From NCBI GenBank assembly GCA_020627685.1, contig JAHDGK010000003.1, forward strand, positions 16,328 through 80,327: a stretch of DNA of 64,000 bases, written 5' to 3'. This stretch comes from Granulosicoccus sp. Lineage in GTDB: Bacteria; Pseudomonadota; Gammaproteobacteria; Granulosicoccales; Granulosicoccaceae. This document shows positions 45,055 through 54,969 of this stretch, piece after piece. Position numbers and translations under genes: made by a program. The notes below the pieces were generated by a model. The model was not told where the DNA came from and searched no databases. It was given only the letters and a program-made list of their open reading frames with translations. Numbering within the stretch: the first letter of the stretch is position 1; every line of letters begins with the position of its first letter.

Positions 45055-45084
45055 ATTATAAGAGCGACGGTTAAAAGCTGTCAA
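45055..45084 (-). promoter_or_regulatory. Consensus sigma70 promoter of the galactoside operon
   Basis: On the minus strand: TTGACA (45084-45079), 18-bp spacer, TATAAT (45060-45055). Both hexamers are perfect. The predicted start near 45048 lies inside the IclR-type operator, leaving a 5' leader of about 220 nt before the alpha-galactosidase ATG. Such a strong promoter fits a tightly repressed operon. Confidence 0.8.
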
Positions 45085-45114
45085 TTGAAAACGGCAAAGT
45101 GATATCGCTTATTT

Positions 45115-45951
45115 ATGACTGAAGATTCTAAAAGTGCTGAATCTGTGAAAGGGAGCCCTTCCGGTAGCACTCGGAGAGCCGCTGGCGGGGTAGTGCGCGC
45201 CATTCATTTGCTGGATCTCATTGTTGCCGAAGGTCCTCTGCGATTCGCAGAACTCGAAGAACTCAGCGCAATTCCCAAGGCGACCCTGCATCGATTGCTC
45301 AACGAGCTGGCAGACGAGCGGTTAATTCAACTGGACGAGCGCTCTTTAACGTGGTCATCGGGTTATCGAATACTCGAAATGGCCAACCGTATTTGGACGC
45401 GATCAGATATCCGGGTACTAGCGCGCGATCAGCTGTTAGCGCTTAACGCGCTAAGCGGTGAGACTGTGCAAATTGCCGTACTGGCAGATACACATGTCGT
45501 GGTCATCGATCATGTCGAGAGCACGCGCAGTGTCAGGCATTCAATTAGTGTGGGTAATCGCGAACCGGTTTACTGCACCGGCACAGGAAAAGTGCTTCTG
45601 GCATGGTGCGATGAAAAGCAACAAAACGACATCATGGGCCGAATTTCATTTGCACGCTTTACGCCCAACACAATTACTGACAAAGTAGCTCTGTCGAAAG
45701 AGCTGAGTAAAGTGAGTCAGCAGGGTTTTGCCATCGATGCGGAGGAGCGTTTTCTGGGCTCGCACTCGATAGCAGCGCCCGTTGTCGATTCCACTGGAAG
45801 GGCTATTGCAGGACTGAGTATTACAGCCCCTGCATTCAGAACTTCTGAAGATGAATTGGCTAGTTGGCGCGATTCATTGATAGCAGCTGCCGCGGAAATT
45901 TCCAGGCGTCAGGCACCTCGTACAGGTGCCTCTCCGGAATCTCCACATTAG
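45115..45951 (+). CDS. IclR-family transcriptional regulator
   Basis: The 278-residue protein has a winged-helix N-terminal domain (AIHLLDLIVAEGPLRFAELEELSAIPKATLHRLLNELADERLIQ, about 24-68) and an IclR effector-binding domain (about 95-265; CTGTGKVLLAWCDE, GFAIDAEERFLGSHSIAAPV). It is divergent from the galactoside operon, with its operator candidate 63 bp upstream of its own start. It probably represses or activates sugar use in response to a galactoside metabolite. A hairpin-forming repeat (45911-45931) lies inside its 3' end. Confidence 0.9.
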   Translation: MTEDSKSAESVKGSPSGSTRRAAGGVVRAIHLLDLIVAEGPLRFAELEELSAIPKATLHRLLNELADERLIQLDERSLTWSSGYRILEMANRIWTRSDIRVLARDQLLALNALSGETVQIAVLADTHVVVIDHVESTRSVRHSISVGNREPVYCTGTGKVLLAWCDEKQQNDIMGRISFARFTPNTITDKVALSKELSKVSQQGFAIDAEERFLGSHSIAAPVVDSTGRAIAGLSITAPAFRTSEDELASWRDSLIAAAAEISRRQAPRTGASPESPH

Positions 45952-46022
45952 CTGCACGAATGTAAGTTTTATAGAGTTGTCGGTTGACTCGTTTTATCGT
46001 AACACCAACGGAGACATGAGCA

Positions 46023-47123
46023 ATGGCTGAAGTAGAACTACGTAAAGCCTTTAAACGCTACGGTGATGCAGAAGTGATTCATGGCGTAGACATGAAGCTG
46101 CCCAGTGGAGAATTCATCGTATTTGTTGGTCCATCGGGCTGCGGCAAATCAACCTTGTTACGCATGATAGCGGGTCTGGAAGAGACGTCCGAAGGCTCCA
46201 TTCATATCAAAGGTCGTGATGTGACTCAGGTAGAAGCCGTTGATAGAGGAATCGCTATGGTGTTTCAATCATATGCGCTTTATCCGCATATGACGGTTGC
46301 TGAAAACATGGGTTTCGGATTACGCATGGGTGGTGCAGATAAAGAAGAGGTGGCGAAAAAAGTGGGTATTGCTGCAAAGACTCTTCAACTAGAGCAACTA
46401 CTTGATCGCAAGCCCAAAAATTTGTCGGGTGGCCAACGCCAGCGTGTTGCAATAGGCCGCGCCATCGTACGAAATCCAGATGTGTTTCTGTTTGATGAAC
46501 CCTTGTCAAACTTAGACGCTGAACTGCGTGTAGAAATGCGATTGCAGATTGCGCAGTTACATAACGAGCTTAATGCAACCATGATCTACGTTACTCACGA
46601 TCAGGTTGAGGCCATGACAATGGCCGATAAGATTGTGGTTCTCAGAGCAGGCTATGTTGAACAAATCGGTTCGCCCTTAGAGTTGTACCATCATCCGGAT
46701 AATCTGTTTGTTGCAGGTTTTATCGGCTCACCAAAAATGAATTTCATCGATGTCACCATTAAAGAGGGTAGTGCAACTCAGGCTATTGTGGAACTGCCTG
46801 ATTCATCGACAGCAACGGTGGCCGTTGATGCATCGCGTGCAGCTGCTGGTGACAAAGCTACTCTAGGCATACGTCCTGAAGATGCTGGTGGTGACTCAGG
46901 TGATTTTTCAATGTCCATGAAAGTTGATGTTGCAGAACGACTGGGCGGGTCTACGTTTCTTTACGGTCAGTGTGGCGGCATGAAGCACTTTGTCGTCCAG
47001 AGGCCTGGTATGGAGGCAACTGGCCATGGTGACGACATAATGTTAAATATTCCGGCGCATCGTTGCTATTTGTTTGATAGCGAAGGATTGGCTTTTCACA
47101 GAAAAGCAGAAAACACTGACTAA
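46023..47123 (+). CDS. Sugar ABC transporter ATPase (UgpC/MalK family)
   Basis: The 366-residue protein has Walker A GPSGCGKST, signature LSGGQRQRVAIGRA, Walker B VFLFDEPLSNLD and a C-terminal TOBE/MalK regulatory domain from about 240 (IGSPKMNFIDVT, LGIRPEDAG). It should energise the CUT1 importer encoded leftward at 35130-38265, which lacks its own ATPase gene. GGAG lies 9 nt before the ATG. It is 71 bp after the iclR gene and may be co-transcribed. Confidence 0.9.
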   Translation: MAEVELRKAFKRYGDAEVIHGVDMKLPSGEFIVFVGPSGCGKSTLLRMIAGLEETSEGSIHIKGRDVTQVEAVDRGIAMVFQSYALYPHMTVAENMGFGLRMGGADKEEVAKKVGIAAKTLQLEQLLDRKPKNLSGGQRQRVAIGRAIVRNPDVFLFDEPLSNLDAELRVEMRLQIAQLHNELNATMIYVTHDQVEAMTMADKIVVLRAGYVEQIGSPLELYHHPDNLFVAGFIGSPKMNFIDVTIKEGSATQAIVELPDSSTATVAVDASRAAAGDKATLGIRPEDAGGDSGDFSMSMKVDVAERLGGSTFLYGQCGGMKHFVVQRPGMEATGHGDDIMLNIPAHRCYLFDSEGLAFHRKAENTD

Positions 47124-47141
47124 GTGCTTTTAGCAAGCATC

Positions 47142-47170
47142 AAAAGAGGCCGCTTAGAGCGGCCTTTTTT
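47142..47170. terminator. Bidirectional rho-independent terminator
   Basis: AGGCCGCT (47147-47154) and AGCGGCCT (47158-47165) form an 8-bp GC-rich stem with a 3-nt loop; the plus-strand transcript continues with TTTTT and the minus strand also gives a T-run from the upstream AAAA. It separates the convergent ATPase and aminotransferase genes. Confidence 0.88.
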
Positions 47171-47187
47171 ATTCTTAAAGATGACAC

Positions 47188-48543
47188 TTAAAGACTACTG
47201 TGCACATCGTTAAGTGCATCAGCGACGGCATCAAACATCTCATCTATTTGGTCATCGTTAATAATTAGAGGCGGGCAAAAGGCTACGCTGTCTCCCGGCG
47301 TCGCCCGAAGAATAAGATTTCTCTTGCGAGCGGCTGCCATCACTTTGGCTGCCATTTTTTGCTCTGCAGGGTATTGCTCTTTTGTTGATTTGTCGGCCAC
47401 GAGTTCAATGGCGCCAATGAGTCCGACGCTTCGTGCCTGACCGACTAAGGGATGGTTCTGTAATGCCTGAACACGTTCTTTGAAATGTGGAGCCCTTGCT
47501 TTAACGTGGCTGAAAATATTATCTGACTCATAAATATTTAGCGTTTCCAAGGCCACAGCTGCTGACACCGGATGACCGCCATAGGTTGTGCCGGTTCCAA
47601 ACACACCCAACTTATCGCTGTAGTCTTGGAATGTGTCATAGAGATGATCAGATACCAATACTGCACCGATGGGCAAGTATGCGGATGAAAGCTGTTTTGC
47701 GCAGGTCATAATATCGGGCTGAATATTGTAAGTATCGCTTCCCCAAGTGTTCCCGGTTCTGCCAAAGCCGCAAATGACCTCATCGGCGATGAACAGAATG
47801 TCGTGTTTTTTCAACACAGCTTGTACTTTTTCAAAGTAGGTTTTTGGAGGGATAACCACGCCGCCCGCACCCATAACAGGCTCTGCGATGAAAGCTGCAA
47901 TGGTATCTGCACCGGCTTTCATAATTTGATCATCTAGAGATTGCGCTAAGCGACTGGCGTAAGCCTCTTCTGATTCACCTTGTTCTGCATGTCTGTAGTG
48001 GTGAGGAGTCTCAACGTGCATAACTGGGATAGCCGGTAAATCAAAACCATCTTGTGCATAGGGTAGGCCGGTTAGGCTACCCGCGGCGACAGTGACACCG
48101 TGATAACCGCGGAGCCTGGCGATGATGGTCTTCTTTGCCGTTCTACCCAGCGCATTGTTGTAGTACCAGGCCATTTTTACGGCCGTATCGACAGCTTCTG
48201 ATCCTGAGTTGACGAAAAATGCTTTGCCGATTCCTTCTGGAGCCATTTCGACCAATCGTTTAGACAGTTCGATTGCTGGAGGTGTTGATCGATGCGTAAA
48301 CATGTGAGAGTACGGGAGCTGCGCAAATTGCTTGGCGGCCGCATCTATTAAGCGTTGTTCATTAAAACCTAAAGACGTGCACCAAAGACCTGCCATACCT
48401 TCAAGCAAGCGGTTCCCTTGATCGTCCCAAACATAGACACCGTCGCCTTTTTCAATAATGAAGGGTCCATCTGCCTGGTGGCCCGACAAGTTGGTAAACG
48501 GGTGAAGGGCAAACTGCCTGTCAGCTTCATTCAGAGAGGTCAT
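47188..48543 (-). CDS. Class III PLP aminotransferase (omega-transaminase-like)
   Basis: The 451-residue enzyme has the class III layout with PLP-lysine Lys283 in TCAKQLSSAYLPIGAV, FIADEVICGFGRTG and the N-terminal WDDQGNRLLEGMAGLWCTSLG. It matches the omega-amino acid:pyruvate or putrescine/beta-alanine-type transaminases better than the GSAM group at 18461. The amino donor is unknown. It lies 20 bp after a histidine-phosphatase gene in the same direction. Confidence 0.87.
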   Translation of the reverse strand: MTSLNEADRQFALHPFTNLSGHQADGPFIIEKGDGVYVWDDQGNRLLEGMAGLWCTSLGFNEQRLIDAAAKQFAQLPYSHMFTHRSTPPAIELSKRLVEMAPEGIGKAFFVNSGSEAVDTAVKMAWYYNNALGRTAKKTIIARLRGYHGVTVAAGSLTGLPYAQDGFDLPAIPVMHVETPHHYRHAEQGESEEAYASRLAQSLDDQIMKAGADTIAAFIAEPVMGAGGVVIPPKTYFEKVQAVLKKHDILFIADEVICGFGRTGNTWGSDTYNIQPDIMTCAKQLSSAYLPIGAVLVSDHLYDTFQDYSDKLGVFGTGTTYGGHPVSAAVALETLNIYESDNIFSHVKARAPHFKERVQALQNHPLVGQARSVGLIGAIELVADKSTKEQYPAEQKMAAKVMAAARKRNLILRATPGDSVAFCPPLIINDDQIDEMFDAVADALNDVHSSL

Positions 48544-48563
48544 AGTCGTCGCCTGAAATTTAC

Positions 48564-49232
48564 TTATATGAGTGTGATTAAGGAAGGGTCGTGGTGAACT
48601 TGCAAGTGGGGCACCGTATTGAAATCCACGAGCCTGGCTTTTGTACCATCAAAATGCAGGGTGGTTATGGATGAATTACGAATGCGCCAAATCGCATCGA
48701 TAGTGTGCTCAAAATCGAGATTCAGAATGACGGAGACTACACTAGCAATGACGCCACCTGAGGTAAAAAAAACGGGATTGTGGTTGTCCGAAGAAGCCTC
48801 ATGAAGTTCTTTAACGCTTTGCCAGCCGCGTTCATAAAAATCAGTCCAAGGTTCGGCATCGTGTTCGCTCAGGTGACTGTCATTGTCGCGCCAGCGTTGC
48901 ATTATTCCTAAGTAGTCTTCGAAGGTCATGGTTTCCGCAGAATCACTTTTAGCGCCTTGACCAAAAACCGAATCGACAACATGGTGATCGTATTCGTTCA
49001 AACCAGTATGAACCGACGAAGCCGGCGCGTCTTCCAAGGCTTTCAGGGAAAGTTCGGCGGTATCGCGTTGGCGCAGCAGTGAGCCGTGAAATGTCTTGCC
49101 CGGCGTAAACCCCTGATTGGCCCACCAGTCTCCGAGCAAAACGGCCTGTTTCCGGCCCAATTCGGACAGTCTGTCATAGTCATCGGTACCGGCAGAGGCT
49201 TGGCCGTGTCGAACAAGATAAAGCATGCTCAT
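48564..49232 (-). CDS. Histidine phosphatase family protein
   Basis: The 222-residue protein starts MLYLVRHGQASAG, the RHG phosphohistidine motif of the phosphoglycerate-mutase-like branch, and has a second-half TSGGVIASVVSVILN segment. A clear second catalytic H is expected in that stretch but reads TSGGV, where many members have a SHGG motif, so activity may be altered. ATG 49232 is used; ATG 49226 is possible. It probably forms a short operon with the aminotransferase. Confidence 0.82.
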   Translation of the reverse strand: MSMLYLVRHGQASAGTDDYDRLSELGRKQAVLLGDWWANQGFTPGKTFHGSLLRQRDTAELSLKALEDAPASSVHTGLNEYDHHVVDSVFGQGAKSDSAETMTFEDYLGIMQRWRDNDSHLSEHDAEPWTDFYERGWQSVKELHEASSDNHNPVFFTSGGVIASVVSVILNLDFEHTIDAIWRIRNSSITTLHFDGTKARLVDFNTVPHLQVHHDPSLITLI

Positions 49233-49522
49233 AAATGAATGAATCCGGTTGGATTTATTGATGTGTTGGGAGAGTAACGAAAATTCCTCGTTTTCGCTTA
49301 TATGCTTTTTAATTCACCAAATGTCCATGCGTTACGCGAGACGCTCCGATGCACTTTGATTGAGCATCACACTTTAGGACTTTAGTGTTTGCTGGGTGCT
49401 TTCCAGTCCACAGAACGGGTGTGCATCTTGCGCAGTCTGCCAGCCTGGGGGTTCAGTGACCTCAAAGCGTACCGCTAGTTTTCTGTAGTACCCGCGAAGA
49501 CTAAGCCAAGGGCTTTAAGAAT
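49233..49522. other. Intergenic region, 290 bp
   Basis: This divergent spacer lies between the histidine phosphatase and the receiver-like gene. It should hold promoters for both, but no clear hexamer pair, palindrome or RNA structure stood out. Confidence 0.35.
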
Positions 49523-49960
49523 ATGAGCGCCAGCGCACAAAATGTGATGTATCAGGACGACCCAGAGCTGCCCAATGTGGTGCATAGTGAAGGGGCAGCA
49601 CAGCGCAAAGTGTTGCTTGTTGATGAACAGGCCCACATTCTGCGTGTCATACGACTGAATCTCGGGCGTCACGGCTATGAAGTCGATATGGCCCTGAATT
49701 CTGAGAATGCGCTTTGTTTGATTCGCGAGAATCACTATGACGTACTTATTATTACCAGCGATCTTCCTGACATGACCGCAAAAAGATTGTGTGAAAACCT
49801 GGAGCATCAGTTAGTGAACAACCGCCCTTTGATTCTTGTCGGAGCTCGGGAAGAAGATACTTGGTTGGATTCATCCAAGGCGGCCGAGCGTCTGGATATC
49901 CCTGTGAGTTTGCGTTGGATTGTTGCACGCCTAAGTGAGGCGTTTGGCGACTACACTTAG
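49523..49960 (+). CDS. Degenerate response-regulator receiver domain protein
   Basis: The 145-residue protein folds like a CheY receiver: KVLLVDEQAHILRVIRLNLGRHGYEVDMA at about 29-57, with acidic pocket residues Asp34 and Glu35 kept. The phosphorylation position, four residues before the conserved proline (Pro82), reads Thr78 instead of Asp, and the conserved Lys-Pro near the end reads Ile-Pro. It is therefore probably a phosphorylation-independent pseudo-receiver. It is 8 bp upstream of a degenerate GGDEF-EAL gene, so the two products may form one complex. Confidence 0.78.
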   Translation: MSASAQNVMYQDDPELPNVVHSEGAAQRKVLLVDEQAHILRVIRLNLGRHGYEVDMALNSENALCLIRENHYDVLIITSDLPDMTAKRLCENLEHQLVNNRPLILVGAREEDTWLDSSKAAERLDIPVSLRWIVARLSEAFGDYT

Positions 49961-49968
49961 TTTTAATT

Positions 49969-51303
49969 ATGTCAGACGATTCATCAGTTGATCCTGCGAC
50001 AGGTCTGTTGCACCGAGCTGCGTTTCTAAAAGAGGTTAGAGAAGCGCAAATTAAATCGGCAACAGAGAAGCGTCGTGGGTGTCTATTAATCTTGCATTTC
50101 CCAGGGTTGTTGGACCTAGGACAAGAGGAGGGGAGAGGCGTCGCCGCGTCAACCCTGAAAAACCTGCTTGCCATTATCGAAACCCGATTGAGACGGCGAG
50201 ATACTTTGGGCAGAATCGGTGAGAATTCGCTGTGCGTATTGTTGCGCCAGTGTCAGGAGAGTGATGCCGTCATCATCGCTGAGCAGTACGAAGGTTTACT
50301 CAATGATGTTGCTTTTGACGACAAGGTACAGCGCTCCTTAGTAGGGTTTAATTTTCGTATCGTCTCTCTGGATTCTTCCCGGCATCGTGCACCCAATATT
50401 GAAGAGACCGGGGTAAACACGCGTGCACTAAGTGAAGCGTCAATATTGTTGTCGACAATCCGTTCCTTCATGCAATCGGATGCGCCTGTTTCGGGTGAAG
50501 TGGTCCCGTTTGGAGATGCTACTTCTGAGCAACGCGAAGTCGCCCAGGTAACCCGAAAGACTGAAAATACCGCGGATACGCCTGTGGATGTTCAGTCCAA
50601 TGCAGAAATGTCGCCGCAAAACTGGCGTTTAAAACCAGGTCATTTACTCTCTCAGAAATTGTTGGTGAGCTGTTATCGCATGCAATCCGTCGGGTTTGCA
50701 TCGTCTGACCATGCAGTTCATGAAAGCCCGATGTTTGAGACGGCGTTAAACGCGCTGGCATTGAATTTAAAACTGTCGCGTCCCACGCTTGAGAGCCTGT
50801 TGATTCTGCCAATTAGCGCGGTTCAACTTACCAATGAAGCTACCTATTGGTTAAAAGAGCGATGCCGAAGTCAACGCATTGCTCCATCTGATATTTGCTT
50901 GCTGTTGAGCGTTGAAACAATTTCAAAAGACCTGCGCACCTTTATGCCGGTGCTTCGACGGCTCAATCGTCAGGGAATTCGTCTGATGTTAGAAGGGGTC
51001 GGGTCGGCACCACAGTTCACAGCCTTACAAAATCTGGCAGGTTTTGACTATCTGTGGATATCTGCGAAAGTGCTTCAAGCCTCTTTTAATGATGTTAGAA
51101 AACGTCAGGAGCTTGAATCACTGGTAGAAGCGGCTCATGGTCAGCACCGCGAAGTCTGCGCTGCGGGAATAGATACACAGGCTTTGCTATCACACGCTCA
51201 AGCTCTGAATATTGATATCGGGTTCGGCCGTGCATGTGGCAGAAGCCTGGCATTCCCGGATGTTGATTACGACAACTTAACGCCGATTAAACCGATCAAA
51301 TAA
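49969..51303 (+). CDS. Degenerate GGDEF-EAL protein
   Basis: The 444-residue protein begins with a GGDEF-like domain (DPATGLLHRAAFL at about 8-20) whose catalytic signature reads GENSL at 84-88. Residues about 210-440 resemble an EAL fold (LLLSVETISKDLRTFMPVLRRLNRQGIRLMLEGVG) but lack the EAL motif and the metal-binding DDFG. Both domains look catalytically dead, so it is probably a c-di-GMP receptor or scaffold like FimX or LapD, if it binds the nucleotide at all. No membrane helix or sensor domain is seen. Its end overlaps the convergent small membrane gene. Confidence 0.75.
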   Translation: MSDDSSVDPATGLLHRAAFLKEVREAQIKSATEKRRGCLLILHFPGLLDLGQEEGRGVAASTLKNLLAIIETRLRRRDTLGRIGENSLCVLLRQCQESDAVIIAEQYEGLLNDVAFDDKVQRSLVGFNFRIVSLDSSRHRAPNIEETGVNTRALSEASILLSTIRSFMQSDAPVSGEVVPFGDATSEQREVAQVTRKTENTADTPVDVQSNAEMSPQNWRLKPGHLLSQKLLVSCYRMQSVGFASSDHAVHESPMFETALNALALNLKLSRPTLESLLILPISAVQLTNEATYWLKERCRSQRIAPSDICLLLSVETISKDLRTFMPVLRRLNRQGIRLMLEGVGSAPQFTALQNLAGFDYLWISAKVLQASFNDVRKRQELESLVEAAHGQHREVCAAGIDTQALLSHAQALNIDIGFGRACGRSLAFPDVDYDNLTPIKPIK

Positions 51304-51540
51304 ATTCACTGCTATCGCGAATGCGACGGCACCGAGGATGGCGGACATGACAGCGCCTCTTAGTAGGCCATCGCCTGTAATGTCCAAGGCATCGCGAACG
51401 AGCAGCCCTGCAAATGCACCAATACCGCCGGCGATTAGGCTGGGCTTAAGCGTTCGATCGCTTTGATTGAAAAGCTTGCTTACCAGGTATCCAGACAGAA
51501 CACCCAGAAGAACAATCAGTAGAGGTATGAGCAATCGCAT
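51277..51540 (-). CDS. Small membrane protein, GlsB/YeaQ/YmgE-like
   Basis: The 87-residue protein has three hydrophobic helices with Gly-rich pattern (LLIVLLGVLSGYLVSKLF, SLIAGGIGAFAGLLV, AVMSAILGAVAFAIAVNLF), as in the YeaQ/YmgE transglycosylase-associated family. Function is not established. Its C-terminal 27 bp overlap the end of the pseudo GGDEF-EAL gene on the other strand. Confidence 0.75.
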   Translation of the reverse strand: MRLLIPLLIVLLGVLSGYLVSKLFNQSDRTLKPSLIAGGIGAFAGLLVRDALDITGDGLLRGAVMSAILGAVAFAIAVNLFDRFNRR

Positions 51541-51597
51541 AAGCTGTCTTCAGTTAAGATAGTGACCCCAACGATACATAACCTTTCACTCGCAACA

Positions 51598-52584
51598 ATG
51601 ACCCCGGATGTCACGACAAATAATGCGTTAAAGGGCGTCGGTTTGAGTCTAGTGGGTTTTGCCATTTTCTCGCTGCACGATGCAGTTATCAAGAGCATAG
51701 AGGGAATTCCTGTTTTTCAGGTGGCATTTTTTGCCGTTCTATTCAGTTTTGTACCGTTTACACTGTTTCTGGCATTCGATGGCGCCGAGCGATCCATGCG
51801 GCCCAGACTACCGCTATTCGTGGCCTTACGTTGCCTGTTCACAGTTGTGGGATTGCTGTCGGTGTTTTATGCCTTTGGCAAATTGCCTCTCTCTGAGGTC
51901 TATTCATTACTATTTGCCGCTCCCATTCTCATCACCCTTTTGGCTATCCCGATATTGGGAGAGCGAATTCGGCTCATACGTTGGTTTGCAATCGTTCTGG
52001 GACTGATTGGCGTGCTGATTGTTCTGCGTCCAGGTACGGCTGAGCTTCGCCTGGAGCATCTGGCCGCTGTGGCAGCGGCTGCCTGTGTCGCCTGTAATTC
52101 CATCGTGACTCGCAAAATCGGCTCACGAGAGCACAGCGTGACGTTGATCATTTACCCCATGTTGACCAACGTCGTGGTGACAGGAGTTGCAACTGTGTTT
52201 GTGTATGTTCCGATGTCTGGTGAGGTGCTTCTAAAACTCTGTGGTATCGGCATACTCAGTGTTATTGGCCAAAGTCTGATGATTCAGGCCTATCGCAGCT
52301 CCGAAGCTCAGTTCGTCGCGCCCATGCAATACAGCCAAATGTTATGGGCACTGATTTATGGAGCCTGGATTTTCAATGAGTCGGCAGATCGGACGGTTCT
52401 GTTGGGTTCTGCCGTCATTGTGTGTTCAGGATTATTGTTTTTATGGCGAGAGCTTGTTGCATCAGTGAAACAGCCAGTACTGAGAACACGAAATGTGCGT
52501 TTGGCAGGGGGCCCACAGGCGCAGTCGATGGAAACCGACCGCCTCTCATCCCAGCGCAAAGACGCTTCAAAATCCGGTCCCTAG
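51598..52584 (+). CDS. EamA/DMT-family transporter
   Basis: The protein (about 328 residues from ATG 51598; GTG 51562 is an alternative) has ten helices in two EamA repeats (GFAIFSLHDAVIKSIEGIPV; LPLSEVYSLLFAAPILITLLAIPILGERI). The C-terminal 40 residues are hydrophilic and Arg/Ser-rich. It resembles the RhaT/S-adenosylmethionine-type DMT exporters, but the substrate is unknown. It stands alone. Confidence 0.85.
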   Translation: MTPDVTTNNALKGVGLSLVGFAIFSLHDAVIKSIEGIPVFQVAFFAVLFSFVPFTLFLAFDGAERSMRPRLPLFVALRCLFTVVGLLSVFYAFGKLPLSEVYSLLFAAPILITLLAIPILGERIRLIRWFAIVLGLIGVLIVLRPGTAELRLEHLAAVAAAACVACNSIVTRKIGSREHSVTLIIYPMLTNVVVTGVATVFVYVPMSGEVLLKLCGIGILSVIGQSLMIQAYRSSEAQFVAPMQYSQMLWALIYGAWIFNESADRTVLLGSAVIVCSGLLFLWRELVASVKQPVLRTRNVRLAGGPQAQSMETDRLSSQRKDASKSGP

Positions 52585-52627
52585 GCTGGAAATTATGATT
52601 TTCCAAAAAAATGCGTGATAGAAGACG

Positions 52628-52885
52628 ATGACCCTGGATGCGCAATCGGAGGAACTACTAGCGGCCGCCTCAATGCTCATGCCATTTGGTCGATTTGAGG
52701 GTAGGCGGCTCATAGATTTACCCGAACCGTACATCGTATGGTTTAAAAACGAGGGTTTTCCCCCCGGTTTGCTGGGGCAAAGAATGGCTTTGATTTACGA
52801 AATTAAGTTAAACGGGTTGGAAAAATTGATTCGTCCGGTTCTTGATCGCAAACCGAAGCTTGACCCCTTAAGCCAGCAGGACTAA
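52628..52885 (+). CDS. DUF3820 family protein
   Basis: The 85-residue protein carries the DUF3820 pattern MLMPFGRFEGRRLIDLPEPYIVWFKNEGFPPGLLGQRMALIYEIK. The family is common in gammaproteobacteria and sometimes called a quorum-sensing-regulated virulence factor, with no firm function. It is followed 9 bp later by the leucine-rich leader peptide of leuA; its 3' end may contain the promoter for that transcript. Confidence 0.85.
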   Translation: MTLDAQSEELLAAASMLMPFGRFEGRRLIDLPEPYIVWFKNEGFPPGLLGQRMALIYEIKLNGLEKLIRPVLDRKPKLDPLSQQD

Positions 52886-52894
52886 TCTGAGGGT

Positions 52895-52945
52895 ATGACA
52901 ACGAACGCGCTTCTGTTAAGCCTTATGCGCCCGGCCGCTGTATAG
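52895..52945 (+). CDS. leuL: leuA leader peptide (16 codons, leucine-rich)
   Basis: The short frame encodes MTTNALLLSLMRPAAV and has four leucines in five codons (CTT CTG TTA AGC CTT). It ends at TAG 52943 inside the first arm of a GC-rich hairpin. This is the expected design of a leucine attenuation leader upstream of leuA. GAGGG lies close to the ATG, and TTGACC at 52860-52865 with a weak -10 at 52883 would start transcription almost at the ATG, so it may be leaderless. Not reported by ordinary gene finders because of its length. Confidence 0.68.
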   Translation: MTTNALLLSLMRPAAV

Positions 52946-52956
52946 AGCGGGCCGGG
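52930..52956 (+). promoter_or_regulatory. Pause-type hairpin of the leuA leader
   Basis: CCCGGCC-GCT (52930-52939) pairs with AGCGGGCCGGG (52946-52956) over 10 bp with one bulged G and a 6-nt loop that contains the leader stop codon. Stalling at the Leu codons would place the ribosome in front of it, as expected for a regulatory 1:2 stem. Confidence 0.6.
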
Positions 52957-53170
52957 ACAGCAATGCCTGGTTCTCTGTATCGAACAAGCAGAGCACCACT
53001 AACAGTAGCCAATGGCCAATCCCATCAAGATTGACCCGAAGCCGGAACATCAAAAAACGATTTCCCCGGTGTAGCTTTCGAGAACGTCATGCCTCATTTA
53101 ACGCCACTTATTTTCGAACCTTGCAGACCAGATTTTGGTGCCTTGTTGCTTGTAGATCGCAAACTTAGAT

Positions 53171-53204
53171 GCCGTCGCCCGGAATCGCGTAACCGGGCGG
53201 CGGC
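53171..53204 (+). promoter_or_regulatory. Long GC-rich hairpin before leuA, possible attenuator
   Basis: GCCGTCGCCCGG (53171-53182) and CCGGGCGGCGGC (53193-53204) pair over 12 bp with one G-T wobble and a 10-nt loop. It ends 48 nt before the leuA ATG. The following TAATCGTTCTG is not a real T-tract, so simple rho-independent attenuation is uncertain. About 226 nt between the leader stop and this hairpin carry no further clear structure. Confidence 0.55.
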
Positions 53205-53207
53205 TAA

Positions 53208-54950
<1,743 letters not shown>

Positions 54951-54969
54951 CCTAAATCGGAGCAACGAG

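Noticed and set aside
44854..45084. 76-codon minus-strand frame in the divergent galactoside control region
   Set aside because: It covers the promoter and operator, has no ribosome binding site and no recognisable sequence pattern.
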